DNA from: Gordonia amarae NBRC 15530
Lineage (GTDB): Bacteria > Actinomycetota > Actinomycetes > Mycobacteriales > Mycobacteriaceae
Direction of reading: 5' to 3'
NCBI RefSeq assembly: GCF_000241345.1
Contig: NZ_BAED01000060.1
Span: 1-33,752 of the forward strand
Length of the DNA: 33,752 nt
The position numbers were made by a program, and so were the translations under genes. Positions 32,342 through 33,752 of this stretch are shown here, in pieces. Position 1 is the stretch's first letter. The number at the start of each line of letters is the position of its first letter. The notes beneath the pieces were generated by a model. The model was not told the DNA's origin and made no database searches. It worked only from the letters and a program-made list of their open reading frames with translations.

Positions 32342-32662
32342 TCGTCTCCCCGGAAACAAAGCTTGCTGTCGTAAACATTAAAGCCCCCCACGCATCCCCG
32401 ATGCAACGCTGCGTAACATTGGGTGACCCAAACAAGGTGTTTACACGAGTGTCCCCCAGTTGGATGACACAGTTCCCACAAAATGTGAGGCGTTTCACAC
32501 TTGGGAATAGCCCATATACTTGGTGAACTCTTCACACATGTACTTGAGTGACCAAATGGTTTACTCGGCTAATCAGTCGATGCCCTGCCGACAGCATACC
32601 GACGGTCTGCGGGGTGCCACCGACCTGGCGGGGCCCGACCCGCCGCAACCTGGAGAAAGACC
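32342..32662. other. Palindrome-rich divergent control region
   Basis: 321 bp between two divergent genes, lower in GC than the genes around it. Visible dyads are TTGGGTGACCCAA (32419-32431), GTGTTTACAC (32437-32446), GTGTC/GACAC arms (32449-32453 and 32465-32469), the CRP-like site at 32484-32499, TGGGAATAGCCCA (32502-32514), and GTGAACTCTTCAC (32523-32535). The right part carries the ribosome-binding site GGAGAAAG of the TTG-started gene. No open frame here looks coding. Confidence 0.7.
32484..32499. promoter_or_regulatory. CRP/GlxR-type site in divergent control region
   Basis: TGTGAGGCGTTTCACA is a perfect TGTGA-N6-TCACA dyad, the remembered CRP consensus in E. coli, Corynebacterium (GlxR) and mycobacteria. 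It is 143 bp upstream of the EspR-like start and 164 bp upstream of the Gly/Asn-rich gene start. A cAMP-dependent input on one or both genes is suggested. Confidence 0.7.
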
Positions 32663-33752
32663 TTGACGCACCGCGTAAGTCAGCCGCCACGACCCCGCCG
32701 GCGGAGGATCGCAGCCGCTGTCCTCGGCGTCGCCTCCGTGCTCCTGCTTCTGCTCGGCGCGGGCCTGAGCCTCGCGGCCCCCGACGATCGCGGTGGCGAC
32801 TCACCGAAATCCGGCAACGGACACAGCGGCGGCGGTGACCGGGGCGGCAACGGCCCCGCGGGCAGTGATGGCAATCACAGTGGTGGTACCGGTCACACCG
32901 GCGGCGACAACGGTCGTGGCAACGGCAACGGTGGCCCCGGCAACGGCGGCAACAGTGGCCCCGGCAACAACGGCAACGGGAACGGCAACAACGGCAACGG
33001 CAACGGTCCCGGCGGCAACAACGGCAACGGTCCCGGCGGCAACAACGGCAACGGCCCAGGCAACGGCGGCCCCGGTGGCAACAACGGACACGGCCCAGGC
33101 AACGGCGGCCCCGGTGGCAACAACGGACACGGCCCAGGGAACGGCGGCCCCGGTGGCAACAACGGACACGGCCCAGGGAACGGCGGCCCCGGCGGCAACA
33201 ACGGACACGGCAACGGCGGACCGGGCAACGGCGGACCGGGCAACGGCCACGGTCACGACGATGACGACGACCACGGCTGGCCGGGTCACGGGGGTGGCCA
33301 CTGCCACCAGCACAACCACTGCGGCGGCGGGGGCACCACGACTCCCCCGGTGACCACGACCCCCCCGACGACCACAACAGACCCGACGGAACCGTCCGAG
33401 ACCACATCCGAGCCGACCACATCCGAGCCGACCACATCCGAGCCGACCTCGGAAACGTCCGAGACCACCTCGGAGACGACGGAGAGCACGACCTCGGAAA
33501 CCACGGACAGGGCCGTCCCGCGCATGCCGGACATCGCCGTGGCCACGCCGCGTGAACAGATCCAGTCGCCGTCGAAGACACGCGTCAAGGACGGTCTCGA
33601 CAACCCGTCCGAGTCCTCCGACGACCCCGACTCCCCGAGCAAACCGGAGAAGTCCGACGACAAGCCCGTGCCCTCGGCACCCCCGTCCCGCGACTCCGGC
33701 AATGACTCCACGCCCGGCGCGGGCGCCGGCGGTGGCGGTGGTTCCGGCGGCG
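32663..33752 (+). CDS. Exported Gly/Asn-rich repeat protein (3' end beyond window)
   Basis: At least 363 residues from TTG 32663, with GGAGAAAG eight bases upstream; there is no ATG alternative. The frame is open to the window edge, so it is easily missed by ATG-based callers. A basic N-terminus (THRVSQPPRPRRRR) and a hydrophobic segment (IAAAVLGVASVLLLLLGAGL) form a signal anchor or signal peptide. Residues ~48-200 are Gly/Asn/Pro/His repeats (GPGNGGPGGNNGH four times). A metal-like stretch follows: GHDDDDDHGWPGHGGGHCHQ and HNHC. Then comes a Thr/Pro/Ser/Glu stalk (TSEPT repeats) and a Ser/Asp/Pro-rich part that runs off the end. It has no recognised domain. It is divergent from the EspR-like gene and could be a surface or wall protein. 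Confidence 0.85.
   Translation, partial: MTHRVSQPPRPRRRRIAAAVLGVASVLLLLLGAGLSLAAPDDRGGDSPKSGNGHSGGGDRGGNGPAGSDGNHSGGTGHTGGDNGRGNGNGGPGNGGNSGPGNNGNGNGNNGNGNGPGGNNGNGPGGNNGNGPGNGGPGGNNGHGPGNGGPGGNNGHGPGNGGPGGNNGHGPGNGGPGGNNGHGNGGPGNGGPGNGHGHDDDDDHGWPGHGGGHCHQHNHCGGGGTTTPPVTTTPPTTTTDPTEPSETTSEPTTSEPTTSEPTSETSETTSETTESTTSETTDRAVPRMPDIAVATPREQIQSPSKTRVKDGLDNPSESSDDPDSPSKPEKSDDKPVPSAPPSRDSGNDSTPGAGAGGGGGSGG
33053..33208 (+). repeat. 39-bp tandem repeat (four copies) in the Gly/Asn-rich gene
   Basis: Units starting GGCCCAGG at 33053, 33092, 33131 and 33170, with a constant 39-bp period, each code for GPGNGGPGGNNGH. Later units differ by a few bases (CAGGC versus CAGGG, GGTGGC versus GGCGGC). A 24-bp pattern (GGTCCCGGCGGCAACAACGG) lies just before. 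The period is a multiple of three, so copy-number change keeps the frame. Confidence 0.93.

Noticed and set aside
33053..33208. Four evenly spaced repeats, considered as a CRISPR array
   Set aside because: The units are directly adjacent with no variable spacers, and they encode in-frame amino-acid repeats.
32801..33319. Minus-strand frame rich in Val/Ala repeats opposite the Gly/Asn-rich gene
   Set aside because: Its repeats are the exact antisense of the plus-strand repeats. The plus frame has a signal-like N-terminus and a ribosome-binding site, and the minus frame has neither.

Overview
This is a chromosomal window from a high-GC member of the Mycobacteriales, most likely Gordonia or a close relative. 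The gene order serS, septum-formation protein, zincin, phosphoglycerate-mutase-like gene, pheA, DUF2470 gene, LCP gene, bfrB, glpQ1-like gene, DUF4328 gene, sodA, and finally an espR-like gene follows Rv3834c to Rv3849 of Mycobacterium tuberculosis as I remember that map. Lineage-specific genes are inserted between the conserved ones. Nothing indicates a phage, plasmid or CRISPR locus. I saw no rRNA, tRNA or transposase gene.

Layout. Positions 1-5115 hold membrane proteins, a NarL-type two-component system (overlapping ATGA) and a DUF6636-like lipoprotein. Positions 5185-6839 hold three tandem paralogous small secreted proteins of unknown function; two share a perfect 88-bp repeat. Positions 6905-12814 carry serS, the septum-formation protein and zincin pair, an SDR, a DUF1059 protein, and the pheA/histidine-phosphatase pair. 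Positions 12903-16898 form an iron-linked block: an IdeR-like box precedes a DUF2470 gene, followed by a CPBP membrane protein, an LCP cell-wall ligase and the ferritin bfrB, which has its own upstream IdeR-like boxes. A strong hairpin closes it. Positions 17043-20278 run leftward: DUF5926, a glycerophosphodiester phosphodiesterase, and a rhodanese/DUF4328 pair. Positions 20279-20786 are a gene-free, partly AT-rich gap with a cluster of DnaA-box-like sequences. Positions 20787-23436 are an apparent operon of msrA, an AlkZ-like winged-helix protein and an S49 peptidase. Then come a small membrane peptide, sodA, a VOC protein, a two-gene ECF transporter, a hypothetical protein and a GDT1-family transporter.

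The right end (30003-33752) is the part most likely to be an undescribed system. An EspR-like regulator, an ImmA/IrrE-type metallopeptidase and a MAB_1171c-type membrane protein lie in one direction. Divergent from them is a TTG-started, very repetitive Gly/Asn-rich exported protein that runs off the window. The 321-bp gap between them is packed with palindromes, including a perfect CRP/GlxR-type site. By analogy with ImmR/ImmA and DdrO/IrrE, this could be a protease-controlled switch governing a surface protein; that is inference.

Functions are assigned from motifs and remembered family features only. No database search was run.
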